In this document: positions 48,423 through 60,340 of the stretch, piece by piece
How positions within the stretch are numbered: the first letter of the stretch is position 1
Layout of the letters: each line of letters begins with the position of its first letter
DNA from: Zoroaster sp. YZ-2022
Taxonomy: Eukaryota; Echinodermata; Asteroidea; Forcipulatida; Zoroasteridae
Assembly: GCA_029582265.1 (NCBI GenBank)
Contig: CM055820.1
Span: 16,202,485 to 16,266,484, forward strand
DNA: 64,000 bases
Direction of reading: 5' to 3'
Notes under the pieces: model-generated
Seen by the model: only the letters and a program-made list of their open reading frames with translations
Told to the model about the DNA's origin: nothing
Database searches by the model: none
Program-made: the position numbers and the translations under genes

Positions 48423-49046
48423 GGGAAAGAATGTCGAATCCAACCGCCACTTTTTAATTTGTTTTAACCACTAACCAGTTATAAAATGATCTATCGATTT
48501 TTGGGGTACAGAAAGAAAAATCTATCTTTAAAATCCACTTATATGATGGATTTCGAACTTTATTTCCCTTCTAACAAAATCCTCCCCTTTAGAAAATAGA
48601 AGAATCCTACAGTTGCCAATGCGCATGTACGATGACCTATTGGCCACTAATAATGAGGGAGGTGATAAGATCAGAATGACATTTGATAAGCCTTATCGCT
48701 AATAGCAGCTGCAAGGAATTGTGGGATGTCTGTGGGCGCAACAGCGCCACTGCGTGCCGCGCGGACAAACAAAATATTATTGACGTCACAAAAGCTGCGC
48801 CAAACAGATGCCCCAAATTGTATCCCTGTATGCTTTGCGGCAGTTGCTTCGGTGCTATTAGCGATAAGGCTTATGAAGTCATCGTATACCAAAAATGACT
48901 GATTTTTCATTAAACAACTATTCTGGAATAATTTGAAGTATATGTCCATCATCATCCATATGTTCTCCACCTTACTGAGCAGGTAAGATTAACTTATTGG
49001 TTATATTGAATGAGAAAATGTGGCGGTTGGGTTCGACATTCTACCC
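48423..49046 (+). mobile_element. hAT-like MITE (GTCGTATCCGGCC family), copy 3 with nested MITE
   Basis: GGGAAAGAATGTCGAATCC to GGGTTCGACATTCTACC. At about 48687-48878 it contains a second element with inverted ends AAGCCTTATCGCTAATAGCA and TGCTATTAGCGATAAGGCTT; the host sequence resumes as GAAGTCATCGTATACC. Confidence 0.8.
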
Positions 49047-49342
49047 CTTTGGGAGACTCCATACTTCCCCATTCACAGTGAGTGGTGTGCAGTGGATGTA
49101 TTCATGGTGTATCATTGATGTTCGTCACCTGGGTCTATGCTGTGTTGATATTTAACCATGTCCATTTAGCATAACTGTTTGTTTTTACTTGTAGATGGTT
49201 GTACTTGGTTGAAATTCATCTGTAAAATGTAGATCTTCAAGGTGGGAGAGCAGGGTACATTGTTTGCCTCGATGTCGGTTAGCCTCATTCACTGATCTCT
49301 CTTATACTGACAGAGATCAGTAGCCCCGTTCTAGGGCCAATT

Positions 49343-49681
49343 CACTGGACTCCCTCCGTATCCACATGTACAAAGTTTTGTGATTAGGTAAGCTTGCCCA
49401 AGCAGACACTTTTGGCATGAAGTTTGCTATTGTGAGATCAGTAATTTTGGTGAAATTATATATGTATTTTATTTTTAATTTAAAAATGTTTCGAAAATTT
49501 CATGAAAGTGAGATATCCCAGGATAACAGATTTTATGCCAAAAGTGTCTGCTTGGGCAAGATTACATAATCACTAAGTTTTAGGTTGTAATCATTAGCAG
49601 ATCAAAAGCTGAAAATAAAGCAAAATCGCTCATTTTTTGTACATCTGGGGGTAGGGCCAAGGATACGGAGGGAGTCCAGTG
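49343..49681. mobile_element. MITE with 21-bp perfect terminal inverted repeats
   Basis: CACTGGACTCCCTCCGTATC and GATACGGAGGGAGTCCAGTG are exact complements. A second inverted pair inside (CTTGCCCAAGCAGACACTTT and its complement) extends the palindromic arms. No ORF and no clear target duplication. Confidence 0.8.
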
Positions 49682-49885
49682 TATATTCAGGGCCGTCTTA
49701 TCGCATGGGCACACTGTGCAGTTGCCGGGGGCCCCGCGATTTTAGGGGCCCCGAGATTCAATTTGAAAAATAAAAATTAAGGCTCATATTATTAAATAGC
49801 AGTGGCGTTAATGTGAAATCGGGGCCTCCTTGTATGCAAAATGAATGTTGGATCTGGGCCATCTGGCGTTTAATTGATCTTTGGA

Positions 49886-50610
49886 CCGAGGCCCCATCGG
49901 GAGCCCTTCATGTTCGTCACCCAGCAGGGCCGGCACAGCAGGAGTGCAGCACTCCAGCACTTCTTTGCGTTTTTATATACGCGTAATACAACACAAGCAG
50001 TCCTAATGCAAATGTTCAAGAGTTGTTAAAAGTTGAATGAACTCTCAAACAGCTCAGAGTATAAAAAGGAAAGAATGTCGTATCCGGCCGCCACTTTTTA
50101 AGGGCTTTTTTGGATTTTTTTGCAACCATTAACCAGTTAAAAAATCATTCTATCGATTTTTGGTGGTACAGAAAGCGAAAACTATCTTTAAAATCCACTT
50201 TTATGATGGTTTTCGGACTTGATTTCCCTTCTAAAAAATCCTCCCCTCCAGAAAATAGAAGGATCCTATTATAGTTGCCACTACGCATGTACAATGACTG
50301 TGTTGGTCACTAATTGTGGAGTTTACAAGATCAGACTGACATGACTGAGGAAGTCATCGTATACCTAAAATGCCTGATTTTTCATGAAATAAATATCCTG
50401 GAATAATTTGAAGTATATGTCCATCATCATCCATATGTTCTCCACCTTACCAGGTAGGTAAGATTACATTATTGGTTATATTTAATGAAAAATAGTGGCG
50501 GCCAGATACGACATTCTACCCTAAAACGCAAAGAAGTGCTGGAGTGATGCACTCCTGCTGTGCCGGCCCTGCCGGGTGACGAACATGAAGGGCTCCCGAT
50601 TTAATGGTTG
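49886..50610. repeat. Inverted duplication of about 90 bp around a MITE
   Basis: TCGGGAGCCCTTCATGTTCG through CTCCAGCACTTCTTTGCG at 49896-49975 reappears in reverse complement at 50524-50605. Between them is a hAT-like MITE (50068-50522). Next to the right arm is an inverted fragment of the same MITE end (about 50605-50668). Confidence 0.8.
50068..50522 (+). mobile_element. hAT-like MITE (GTCGTATCCGGCC family), copy 4
   Basis: GGAAAGAATGTCGTATCCGG to CAGATACGACATTCTACC; very similar to the copy at 57991, so both are young. Confidence 0.85.
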
Positions 50611-50780
50611 CAAAAAAATTCAAAAAAGCCCTTAAAAAGTGGCGGCCGGATACGACATTCTTTCCGCGTTTTATATACGCGTACACCCGATACTCCAAAT
50701 TTGTGTCAGTAGATAACGTCTCAAAAGGATCAATTTCATCTTGCTATTAACAAGCACAGATTATAATCTGGTAGTCTGGA

Positions 50781-51328
50781 CAGTGGCGTAGCTATGGGCG
50801 GGCCAGGCAGGGCCTAGGCCCGCCCACTTCTTGTCTAGGCCCTGCCATTGCCAAATAAAGAAGCTTTTTGTATAACTCTATTTTTTTTTAAACGATTTAT
50901 GTTGTTTGCATTCCTCTTCTATGTATGTTTGTGTGATATAGGCTACAGTGCATTTTATTTTATACTGTATACTTTAAAAAGGACAGGGGCTATCATGCTT
51001 GTAGGCTACTGTTGCGTTCTTTATGAGCATGGCCTAAGGTGTCTCACAGCACATTTTGGCCTATGATTTAACGAATCAATTTAATGAAGTGAACCTTTTT
51101 ACTAAATGATTTGTGGCATTATGACTTTCCATGCGTTTCATGGTGTGTATCGTGATCTCCAATCTTTGTAAATATTGTGTGTCAGTGTGTGCGTGTGTGC
51201 GTCGGTCGCTGTTCCACCGGCACAAACATAAATCGGCGCCCGTGTATGGATGGATTTATGGATGAATTCTATGGCCCGTCCATTTTTACTCAGGCCCAGC
51301 CGAATCTTTATTTCTGGCTACGCCACTG
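50781..51328. mobile_element. hAT MITE, CAGTGGCGTAGC ends, 8-bp target duplication
   Basis: CAGTGGCGTAGCTATGGGCG and GGCTACGCCACTG are inverted ends, flanked on both sides by AGTCTGGA (50773-50780, 51329-51336). This is textbook hAT structure. Interior 548 bp without a transposase. Confidence 0.9.
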
Positions 51329-51606
51329 AGTCTGGATTACAATTGGTGTCGTTAAGTCAGTCAGTCGTTATAATCTGGGTGGCACATGCATAATCGCATA
51401 ATCGCAATCGTTAAATATTTTCGTCTTTAACATTTAATTTAAAGAAGAACATAAAATAGTTATAGCCTAATTAGAACGTTGCTACGACTGTTACACGATG
51501 TATACATAAACAATTTGATTATTCATGAAACGATGGACTACCGTGTGAATTAAGCGTGCCATTGCTGCATGCTACGCGATATGCATGTGCCACTCACCAA
51601 TGGTAA

Positions 51607-51646
51607 TACCATGGAGGAAGAAAACAGAATTTCTTCCTCCATGGTA
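51607..51646. repeat. Perfect 17-bp stem hairpin
   Basis: TACCATGGAGGAAGAAA and TTTCTTCCTCCATGGTA around ACAGAA. It lies inside a short Harbinger-like end fragment. Confidence 0.85.
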
Positions 51647-51696
51647 ATACTAACAACTCATCTTAAGATGAATCTTAGTGCTTTGTGAAATCGAGC

Positions 51697-53485
51697 CCTG
51701 GGGCCGATTTCACAAAACTCTTCTTATCTTAGGATCGGATCCTAGGATTTAAGAAGAGTCCCAGCTGTAAGATCGATCTTACCTAAGATTAATCCTAAGA
51801 TCGATTTCACAAAACTCTTCTTATCTTAGGATCGATCCTAGGATTTAAGAAGAGTCCCAGCTGTAAGATCGAGCTTACCTAAGATTAATCCTAAGATCGA
51901 TTTCACAAAACGCGTCTTAAGCAAGACGCATCGAAAATATAATAAAGCCGTAAGCTATTTATTGAACGAGGCTAAATTTGCTCATGCGACGGCTAATTTA
52001 TATTTATTTTACTACTCTAATGAAACGGCCGTCGGGACGTCATGCGCTCAACACGATTCAAGATGATTTGGCGAGTTGACGTTATACAACTTTTTGGCTC
52101 CAAACATTTTCATGATTTTGGGAAATGTCGTCTGCAAACTCTGCGTGAAATGACCAAATGACGGATATAATGATCTGTAGCGTGGTTACGCAATATAATT
52201 ATTTACACATATCAACACACTGACTAATGGTGGCACTAAACAAAATTAAAACAAAACGCTTGCGGGTGGGTATGCTATTTTATTATATGGCATTAATAAT
52301 TGACGGTCGTTAGAACAATAAGAAATAAATTACTAACGTCCGTTTATTATATTCTAATTACCCGTGTTTCATGTTGTATTTGTTCACCAACCCTGTCTGG
52401 CAGTTGTATTATCCCCTGCCCCGTGAATCAGTATATACGGACAATTTCCTCGTCGTTCAAACTATCTAACGGATTCCGTCTGTCACGAATGATTCGTTCT
52501 CTTCTTAACGCCCGTCTGGCTTCGTGGTCGGCCAAACATGTAGACTTGATTTCAAATCTGAGATCGCGGTTATTTTTGTCTGCATCAGCCACTGCATACC
52601 CCTACTGGCTATCACATGCACAGCCCTAACTCGCGATCTCAGACTTGACCCTCTTGTGTTTGTGGGATATTCATATATTCATAGCTAAAATTTACATAAT
52701 AATACGGATGCTAGAGAGATGGCCAATCAGGAGGCCACAAAAACCTTGTAGGCCGCGTCTATTACTAACAGGTTACACTCGCTTAAAATTATTTCTGTAA
52801 TATTCATTCAATATTAAATTTGTATAGTGCTTGGTATGTAAATAGTATTTGAAATGATAGGTAAATTTAATGAGGTCTTAGAGTTGTAAAAAAGCACAAA
52901 ATAAAATACATAATTCCTTCTCTACAAAGAACGTCTTACCTACAGTTTAAATGGAATCGTTGAGTACATCTCCACCAACTGCACGTAGAAGGTTTAGTTT
53001 GAATATTCATGTTATAACATCAGATTGTTCCGTCCACTTTTGGACTAATTCGCAATAGGGTGTGTACAAACCGACGAACAACATTCCCAAGTACAGTCTG
53101 TGATCGAAGGTTAATGTCGGAGGTTAATACACAAGAGGGCGCTATTTAATGCGATACTGCAGAGCCGTATTGGCTTCAGGCAGACAAAAAACCACGATCA
53201 CAGACTTGGAACCAAGTCTACCAAACATGTAGCACTGCAGCGCCATTATTGCATCAAGCGGTCAGCAACGTACATACAACTATAACACAAATGCATCAGC
53301 TAAGACGACCCATACACCGATCTTAAGTTAAGAAGGGTTTTGCCCCGTTGTCAAGGTAGTTAAGACCCGTTAAACCCTTCTTATCTTTTGTGAAATCGTT
53401 CTTAGGACGCGTCACAAGTTAAGACGAGTTACTCTTCCTAACTCGAGATAAGACGCGTCTTAGTGCTTTGTGAAATCGGCCCCAG
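51697..53485 (-). mobile_element. Decayed PIF/Harbinger DNA transposon
   Basis: Inverted ends CCTGGGGCCGATTTCACAAA and TTTGTGAAATCGGCCCCAGG. The left end is internally duplicated (CTTCTTATCTTAGGATC unit twice at 51716-51900). On the minus strand about 52345-52570 reads a Harbinger transposase N-terminus (RRERIIRDRRNPLDSLNDEE and, after a TGA stop, GIIQLPDRVGEQIQHETR). The DDE catalytic part is gone, so it is inactive. Confidence 0.7.
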
Positions 53486-53869
53486 GAGTAATATGTAAAG
53501 CGAGACATGTGGAATAATAGTAAATATTATTATTAACCCTCCTACTATAGCTGCACTTTAGTGGTAGGTTATAGTGTTTTGACTGTTGACCCAAATGTGC
53601 AGACAGGGTAATTTTTGACTGTTTTTTACTGTCATTTTGACCACCTGAATATAGCAACATTTGGCATTCAATCCTACCATCCACCAACACCCACACCCCA
53701 CTGTCAACTGACACGCCTCAGCGAGCAGGCAACTCACACACAGCAGGAAACACACACAACAATGCCACGGTGGCAACCAATCACAACACATCACACAACA
53801 GTAGCACCAATCGGAACACTTCCCATTCTACACATAATCCCAGCAAATACTACTTAAGGAGTTGCATCG

Positions 53870-54185
53870 GCAAACCTCTTCATTCTCCTGACGAAGATTA
53901 GAGTAGGCTAATCGAAACGTTGAGAATAACCCGTGACGTCCCCATGGTTCTCCCTGAACCATATTAACCCGTGAAGTCCCCATGGTTCTCCCTGAACCAT
54001 ATTTCTCACTTAGCGACATAGTAGAGAAAAACGAGTTGCCAAAAATTGGTTCTCCCTTAAACCTTTCTCATTTAACGAAGGTTGAGATACGAGTTGTGCG
54101 ATACGGTTCTTTTCAGAACCTGTACCTCAGCTTCACGTTAGTTGAGATAAACACATGGTGTCACCGCAAACCGAAACGATATCGA
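53870..54185 (+). mobile_element. Retroelement fragment with a hammerhead-like motif
   Basis: At 53882-53927 the order is ATTCTC, CTGACGA, stem GATTAG/CTAATC, GAAACGTT, GAGAAT: the core boxes of a hammerhead ribozyme in the expected order, with one extra A after CTGACGA. Such motifs occur in Penelope-like elements and retrozymes. Downstream, CGTGACGTCCCCATGGTTCT is tandemly repeated (53932 and 53968), and CACATGGTGTCACCGC is shared with the palindrome at 43159. Confidence 0.45.
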
Positions 54186-54519
54186 TATTCTGACCACAAA
54201 ACATCAAATTTAAAATAAAAACATAGTCTTCCAAGTCACACTTGTTAATTTCTAACGTATTGCTTAAATCTCACAACTTTTCCAAGTTCAACAGCCAATA
54301 TCTCAGGAACTAAATGGCCTATTAGAAAACAAAAAAACAATTGAATTCCTTACATTAATAGCTTGTAATTCTTGTGAAATGAGTTACCATAAATGCTTTG
54401 ATGGTCAAATTAGTGGCACACGAAGTAACGATTTTAAAAGGTTATATCTCATAGCTTCAATTTGATGTATAACTTGACAAAGCTGGGAGAAAAATAAAAA
54501 TAGGGTGTTAAAGCTATAT

Positions 54520-54628
54520 AATGTAATCTTACCTGCTCAGTAAGGTAGAGAACAAATGGATGATGATGGACATAATGTACACTTCAAATTATTCCAAGAT
54601 ATTTATTTCATGAAAAATCAGGCCTCGT
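54520..54628 (-). mobile_element. Fragment of the GTCGTATCCGGCC MITE
   Basis: ATAATGTAATCTTACCTGCTC through ATTTCATGAAAAATCAGG corresponds to one subterminal quarter of the family. Confidence 0.65.
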
Positions 54629-56680
54629 GTTGAGATTTGGAGGCAATGTGAATGGGAATTTTGACATGGTTCCTGTGTATGAAATATTCTTTGAAATATA
54701 TACATATCAAAACTATGATCAATGACGTCATTACTACGTCACTACGGAAAATTAAAACAGCTAGGTCGAAAAAAAATTATTTCTCTATCTCAAAAATTAT
54801 AGATCAGAATTTTGTCAGATTTAGAATATAAACAATCTATGTCAATATGAAGACAACTGGAAAGTTTCATCTAAATCACGTGACCAAAACTTAATATATG
54901 AGAATAAAAAAGTAGTTTACGATACAATTTTAAAGGTTAATAAACAAATTAGGCGATGCTGTTTCCTTCGCCAATAATTCAAACTAAAGAGGGCGCTATG
55001 CACATTTAGCGGTTCGACATAATGTTCATAGCGCCCTCTTTTAAACTAGCAGACGAAACCATTGTTGTGACATTCATTTAGGCTTTTACAGATCTCTTTC
55101 TCCTTCTCGATGAGACTTATCGAACAAAAAAAACCAGTTCCAAAGTTCACAGAGCCTTCAAACTTGACAGATGCTTATACCATAACATGTAGTTGTCAAT
55201 AAATTTATGACATATAGTTTCAGGTAAAGTTGTGACGTCATGGTGACGTCATCAGATAGCGAAATACACTAAAATCAAATTTTAATATTTCCAAAAATCA
55301 TATTTCATGAACCACAAAAGATATTTTCACAATCTTTGCATCATCTTACAGATCTTGAATTATGTGACATTTCGTACACATACATGACCCCAATCAGACC
55401 TCTCTTTCCGGTCGAAACCGGATATAGTATATGCCTTCAGTGGACGAAATTACTATTGACATGTGACCTTTTTTTAAATGTGAAGGATGACGTCATCACC
55501 TGTCACAGTGCCCTCTTGTGGCAGGTTTAGAAAAATAATGATCTCAAAAATCATAGGAAATTTGAATATGACTTCTGCGAATAAAGTGATAGTGACATCT
55601 TATATTCTCAAAAAATATGTTTGATAACATCATCAAAGCTCAGAGCGCCCCCTAGTGGCATTTTTAAAAAGGGATTATTTTCCAATCTCAGAAATTGAAC
55701 CAAAGCAAGTACTAACGTTATTTTTTCATGATCATGAGGAAGTTTCATTGTGTCATATATATGACCTTCAAATCACCTGTTCTGACCTTTACTTCCGGTC
55801 CAAACAGGAAGTCCAAAGTCAACACAATTCTAATGCAAATTGATATATTTATGAATATGAAATTGATATTGTTATAATAAAATATGATATTGACATCATC
55901 GTTGATAATTTGATTGAACCGGAAGTGGACTCGAACACCGTGTGTTTGTTCCAACAAACACTTAAGCTCTAGTTTTTTTTCTTCTTTTCCCAGTGGCGCT
56001 TGTCCGGCAACAAAGGCATCCTTGCTAAGCATATACAGCCTTCAAACTTAACACATGAACAGAACATAACAAGCTGACGAAACCAAATCAACTTGATGCC
56101 ATTTTTCTATTACGGAATGATGTTTTTCGAGGCAATTTTCGAACTAAAACACAGACGACGAAACGAATAATTAACCGTACGTAAAGCCTACACTTTTTCC
56201 CAATTGGCGCACCACGCATTATTCGGAATCCTTCATGTTACTACTGTGCATTAGTATTCTCAATTGGTGTCAATTTCCCAGCCGGGACACTGCAATGTGT
56301 CACTTCGCGCTGTACCCGAAAATGACACAGTGCCGTGCAGTGGATATCATGTCGCGACAAATCGGTGCAATCCCATCATTGAACTGTCTTTGTTGCATGG
56401 TTTTGTGTCACAGTGTCTTTGTAAGTAGAACAAATAACATTATTCTTAACAGTCATACACTGTTAGCACAAACAGACATTTGTAGAAAAACCTATTTAGT
56501 TTCGCGTTTTGATGCTTGCCAAAGAAGTTATATTTCGTGTGGGTCCTCAGTGTTGTTGTTTTGCATCGGTCATGAATATTGTGGGGAGTCAAGGTACATG
56601 ACTACCAGTACCACTGGGCCAAAAAATGAGGAAAAATGCTTATTACTACTAATACCACTCTACTACTACTAGTAGTACTA
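54629..56680. other. No gene; repeat-like DNA with CAAAAATCATA motifs
   Basis: Contains a perfect 15-bp inverted pair AAAGAGGGCGCTATG (54986) / CATAGCGCCCTCTTT (55027). The GTGACGTCATGGTGACGTCA segment is shared with 1.65 kb. A 145-codon ORF at 56235-56672 is Cys-rich but matches nothing known to me. Confidence 0.45.
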
Positions 56681-56681
56681 C

Positions 56682-57575
56682 TAGGGTTTTCAGTTGAAAA
56701 ATTATTCCTAAACCAATATGCTCAATATTTATATCAAATTAAAGGTCTTGATGAAAGAAATACAATGGATTTTAAATCAAGAAAATCGGACGAGTACCAG
56801 TAGTTTTTGAGGAATACTGTTTTATTTAATCAAGTATACAGCATTCGATGAAGCGCGGCTGTCCATACACTGTGTACATCCCTAATGGCAACAAAACCGT
56901 TGAATCAGCCTACACACACCGTGATACACACGCACAGCGTTCGTGCTCGTTTCCCTCATAAGAGCTTTTGAAAGGGTATAAAAAATACCTTCTCCGCTCA
57001 AAACTAAACAAAATTACGGCTGAAAACTTTCACATATGATAGAAAAGAGGTGTAAAATTAATTCAGACACCGTTTTTACCTTTCAACTTGAAGATTTCAC
57101 CTCGAAAAAATGGTGTTTACTTTTTATCTCTTCGTAACTTCGGTTGTAGAGCAGTTATGGAGATCGAGCAAGCACGGGTATGTAAAGGAGCCCTTTGCCT
57201 CAATAGGGAAACCATTTTCATGTCAATCACAATGTACTCGGATGCGGAGACAGCTCCGAAGTGCATGCCCTCAGCAGAGCGCGGCAAATTTTACGGGCTG
57301 AATGCGCCCGATCTCGGAACACTTTGCGAAAGGCTGGGCGGGACGAGAGTGGTTCATTCATAAAAACCTAGGCTTTTGCACGTACTTCCGATTGCTATTT
57401 TATATACATTGTTGGATAGCTGAAACTATAAGCTTTCCAATGAGCTATTACATGTAAGATTTCGACAGGTAAAAGTAATATAATTTTTTGATTAAAAATT
57501 TTGATGTTTTTTGTTGCAGGCGATGTGCTGTGCGTGTGGAGGGCTTCGGTCAAGCACGTACGAACTGAAAACCCT
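56682..57575. mobile_element. Uninterrupted AGGGTTTTC TIR element
   Basis: AGGGTTTTCAGTTGAAAAAT to GAACTGAAAACCCT. It is the intact, inverted relative of the split element at 3482-7145. The 91-codon ORF at 57088-57363 lies inside it and is partly mirrored in the other copy with frameshifts, so no protein function is supported. Confidence 0.8.
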
Positions 57576-57584
57576 ATTATTAGG

Positions 57585-57790
57585 CTTGATCAACAGGGCA
57601 TGGAATCGGAGTACTGGTTTTAGATTAACTCAATGACTGAACATAATACCCAAATGATAAGATCGTATTAGCGTTGCTACTGCATAAATAAAGCAGTAAT
57701 TTTCAGGCACTGTGTTCATCTTAAACTAGGACACCTATTCCATGCCCTGTTGAAAGTCTTCTCTGATCGTGACGATGAGTGTCCCTTTAA
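57585..57790 (+). mobile_element. GGGACAATATCG MITE, copy 8, left-truncated
   Basis: GATCAACAGGGCATGGAATC to GACGATGAGTGTCCCTTTAA; it abuts the AGGGTTTTC element. Confidence 0.7.
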
Positions 57791-57990
57791 CATGTGAATG
57801 TATCACCTCTAAGCGGAGAGTAAGTCATGAGATAAGTGTGAGAAAAAACACTCACAAATTTTACAGAAAACAATTTTTTCTGTGCATATTTTTTATTTCT
57901 CTGAAATAAAACTATTTCATACAGAATAATTGTATTGGATGATTTGTAGTATTTTAATTTTAAGTATTTTAATTTTTAAGTGAAGTTATT

Positions 57991-58443
57991 GGAAAGAATG
58001 TCGTATCCGGCCGCCACTTTTTAAGGGCTTTTTTGGATTTATTTGGCAACCACTAACCAGTTAAAAAATCATTCTATCAATTTTTGGTACAGAAAGCGAA
58101 AACTATCTTTAAAATCCACTTTTATGATGGTTTTCGGACTTGATTTCCCTTCTAAAAAAATCCTCCCCTTCAGAAAATAGAAGGATCCTATTATAGTTGC
58201 CACTACGCATGCACAATGACTGTGTTGGTCACTAATTGTGGAGTTTACAAGATCAGACTGACATGACTGAGGAAGTCATCGTATACCAAAAATGCCTGAT
58301 TTTTCACGAAATAAATATCCTGGAATAATTTGAAGTATATGTCCATCATCATCCATATGTTCTCCACCTTACCAGGTAGGTAAGATTACATTATTGGTTA
58401 TATTTAATGAAAAATAGTGGCGGCCAGATACGACATTCTACCC
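57991..58443 (+). mobile_element. hAT-like MITE (GTCGTATCCGGCC family), copy 5
   Basis: GGAAAGAATGTCGTATCCGG to CAGATACGACATTCTACCC with AAGTTATT duplicated on both sides (57983-57990, 58444-58451). Confidence 0.9.
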
Positions 58444-58464
58444 AAGTTATTTTCCATGCTGTAT

Positions 58465-58705
58465 CTTCCCTAATACTGGTCCCCTGGTTTTATCCTAGAG
58501 AATAAAGACCATTCAAGGGGCTTTATTGGATACGTTGTGCTGAAGATCTCCGTCACGCTTCGAGGCCTGCGGTGCTAGCTACCAACCAAGGTCAAAGTTG
58601 AATCTCCGGGAAACATGGCGGCCTTGAATGGTGCGCCAGGAGCCTGTCTTTATTCTTGATAGGATAAAGACAGGGCGGGACCAGTCTAGGATGCAAGTTA
58701 CATAT
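58465..58705 (+). mobile_element. MITE with ACTGGTCCC...CTTTATCCT ends
   Basis: TACTGGTCCCCTGGTTTTATCC and its inverted counterpart ATAAAGACAGGGCGGGACCAG. The interior CTACCAACCAAGGTCAAAGTT is shared with the Tie 3'UTR at 41925-42110. Confidence 0.6.
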
Positions 58706-59194
58706 ATTTTATTTACCAAAAGTGTATACGTATATATGCACTTACCCCTGATGACTTGGTCAGTATTTTATTAAAACGAAACTCTACTGAAAGGGTTTTT
58801 TCCGGCTTTCAAGCCCAAGTGTATATTTCAACGATCGTAAACTTAAATAGCCTAAACGCTAATTGATATCAAGTTGGTGAAGGTGTTATGAAAGAAAATT
58901 GCCCACAATTATTTGGTATATTTGTCACAGACGGTCATAAAATTAGTCTTATGAATCAACAACAATCTAGCGGAAATGTTTTTTCCGTTTTGGCATATTC
59001 CAACGTTTTATCAATCAACCCAATATGTTTCAGTGTTTGTAATACTTATTAATATCTGCCCCCTAAAGAAATACAACACAAAACACATAAACAAACAAAC
59101 ACACCAACAAACAGACAAACAACAGTGTTTCACTTTCTTCAGAAATTGTTCGTTGAAATTTACATATATAGGTTGGTGAAATTCTTGCGTCGGG

Positions 59195-59545
59195 AGATAA
59201 ACAATTGATTTAATTTTGCCCTACACCGACGTGTATAGCACTGTATACTCAGTGCTTTCCGAGTGTCTGTGAAAAAACTACACAGGCGACTCGGGCGGGA
59301 TTCGAACCCACGACCTCCTGCTTACTAGTGCAGAAGTCTTAACCTCTCGACCACCGAGCTTGCCCGATGACAATTCGCCGGCTAGAATCCCATATAGCAG
59401 CGGGTTCCGCGATATATATAGGTTGATGAAATTCCCGGGTTCGAATCCCGCCCAAGTCGCCTGTGTAGTTTTTTCACAGACACTCGGAAAGCACTGAGTA
59501 TACAGTGCTATACACACGTCAGTGTAGGGCAAAATCAAATCAAGA
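59195..59545. mobile_element. Head-to-head pair of tRNA-Thr-derived SINEs
   Basis: Minus-strand 59375-59195: A-box-like TGGTCGAGAGG, loop CTAGTAA flanked by CTGC/GCAG (Thr AGT-like), B box GGGTTCGAATCCC, then TTTTTTCACAGACACTCGG. Plus-strand 59430-59545 repeats the B box and the same 3' body. The two share an inverted repeat of about 110 bp. Neither is a working tRNA gene. Confidence 0.7.
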
Positions 59546-59630
59546 AATTTACATAATTAGGCATAATTTCAGTGCACAATATTGAAAAGTTAAATTAATG
59601 AAAAGTAAGCCCTGTGACCTGAGTAGGCAT

Positions 59631-59668
59631 ATGCATAGAGAAAGGACACGTGTCCTTTCTCTATGCAT
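59631..59668. repeat. 38-bp perfect palindrome
   Basis: ATGCATAGAGAAAGGACAC is followed immediately by its exact complement, centred on CACGTG, with no spacer or mismatch. Confidence 0.97.
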
Positions 59669-59994
59669 GATGCAATGCTGTTAATTGTTTACCGCCAATA
59701 CCAATATAGCCTTGGCCTAAGTGCTTTTCCACGTTATCTTTCTGTCCCACGGGTTGAATTTACCTTGACCCAATGGTGTGAATCAAGTGTGTGGGGGAAG
59801 GGGAGCAAATGGCTTAATTTTATCCACCCTAATTTTAGCTTCTCCATTATGGAGGGTACGCCTATACTGTTAGAATCATACTAAGAATTGAACGCAGATT
59901 TCACATGAATTTGTGGTCAACAAGTTCAATATCTTTTGACGGAGCTAATCTCATTTCCAGACGGAAAGAAATTAACACCTTCATTAGAGCGTGG

Positions 59995-60340
59995 CAAAAG
60001 ACCATGGTCGAGCGGTTTAGTGCATCGGATTTGTGTTCTGATGGCCGAGTCGTCAGAATGTGGGTTCGAATCCCGGCTGCGACCATGGTGCTTGTGCTCC
60101 TTGAGCAAGATATTTTACCATAATTGCTTCTCTCTACCCAGGGGTAAATGGGTACCTGTGAGGGCAGAGTTGGTTGTTGTGTTTGATTAGCCAACATGTG
60201 CCGAAATGGCAGCAAATACTCCCCGGGGAGCTGGGATAGTTTCAGGAATGATTTATGCGCCTGATGAGCAGGGGTAATAATGTACAGCGCTGTGATACCT
60301 CGTGTAAGAGAACTTTTAAAAATGCCTCCATTATTAATTA
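59995..60340 (+). mobile_element. tRNA-derived SINE, copy 4
   Basis: A-box-like CCATGGTCGAGCGGTTTAG, B box GGGTTCGAATCCCGG, GAGCAAGATATTTTACC, and a body with GGGTACCTGTGAGGGCAGAG as in the 36238 copy. ORFs on both strands here are SINE translations. Confidence 0.8.

Noticed and set aside
52300..52629. 109-codon plus-strand ORF
   Set aside because: It is the shadow of the Harbinger transposase remnant on the minus strand.
56235..56672. 145-codon ORF, Cys-rich
   Set aside because: No domain, no splice or promoter context, and low-complexity end (LLLLIPLYYY). Length is possible by chance.
59285..59375. Functional tRNA-Thr gene (minus)
   Set aside because: Anticodon loop is one base too long and the head is fused to a SINE body repeated nearby in inverse orientation.
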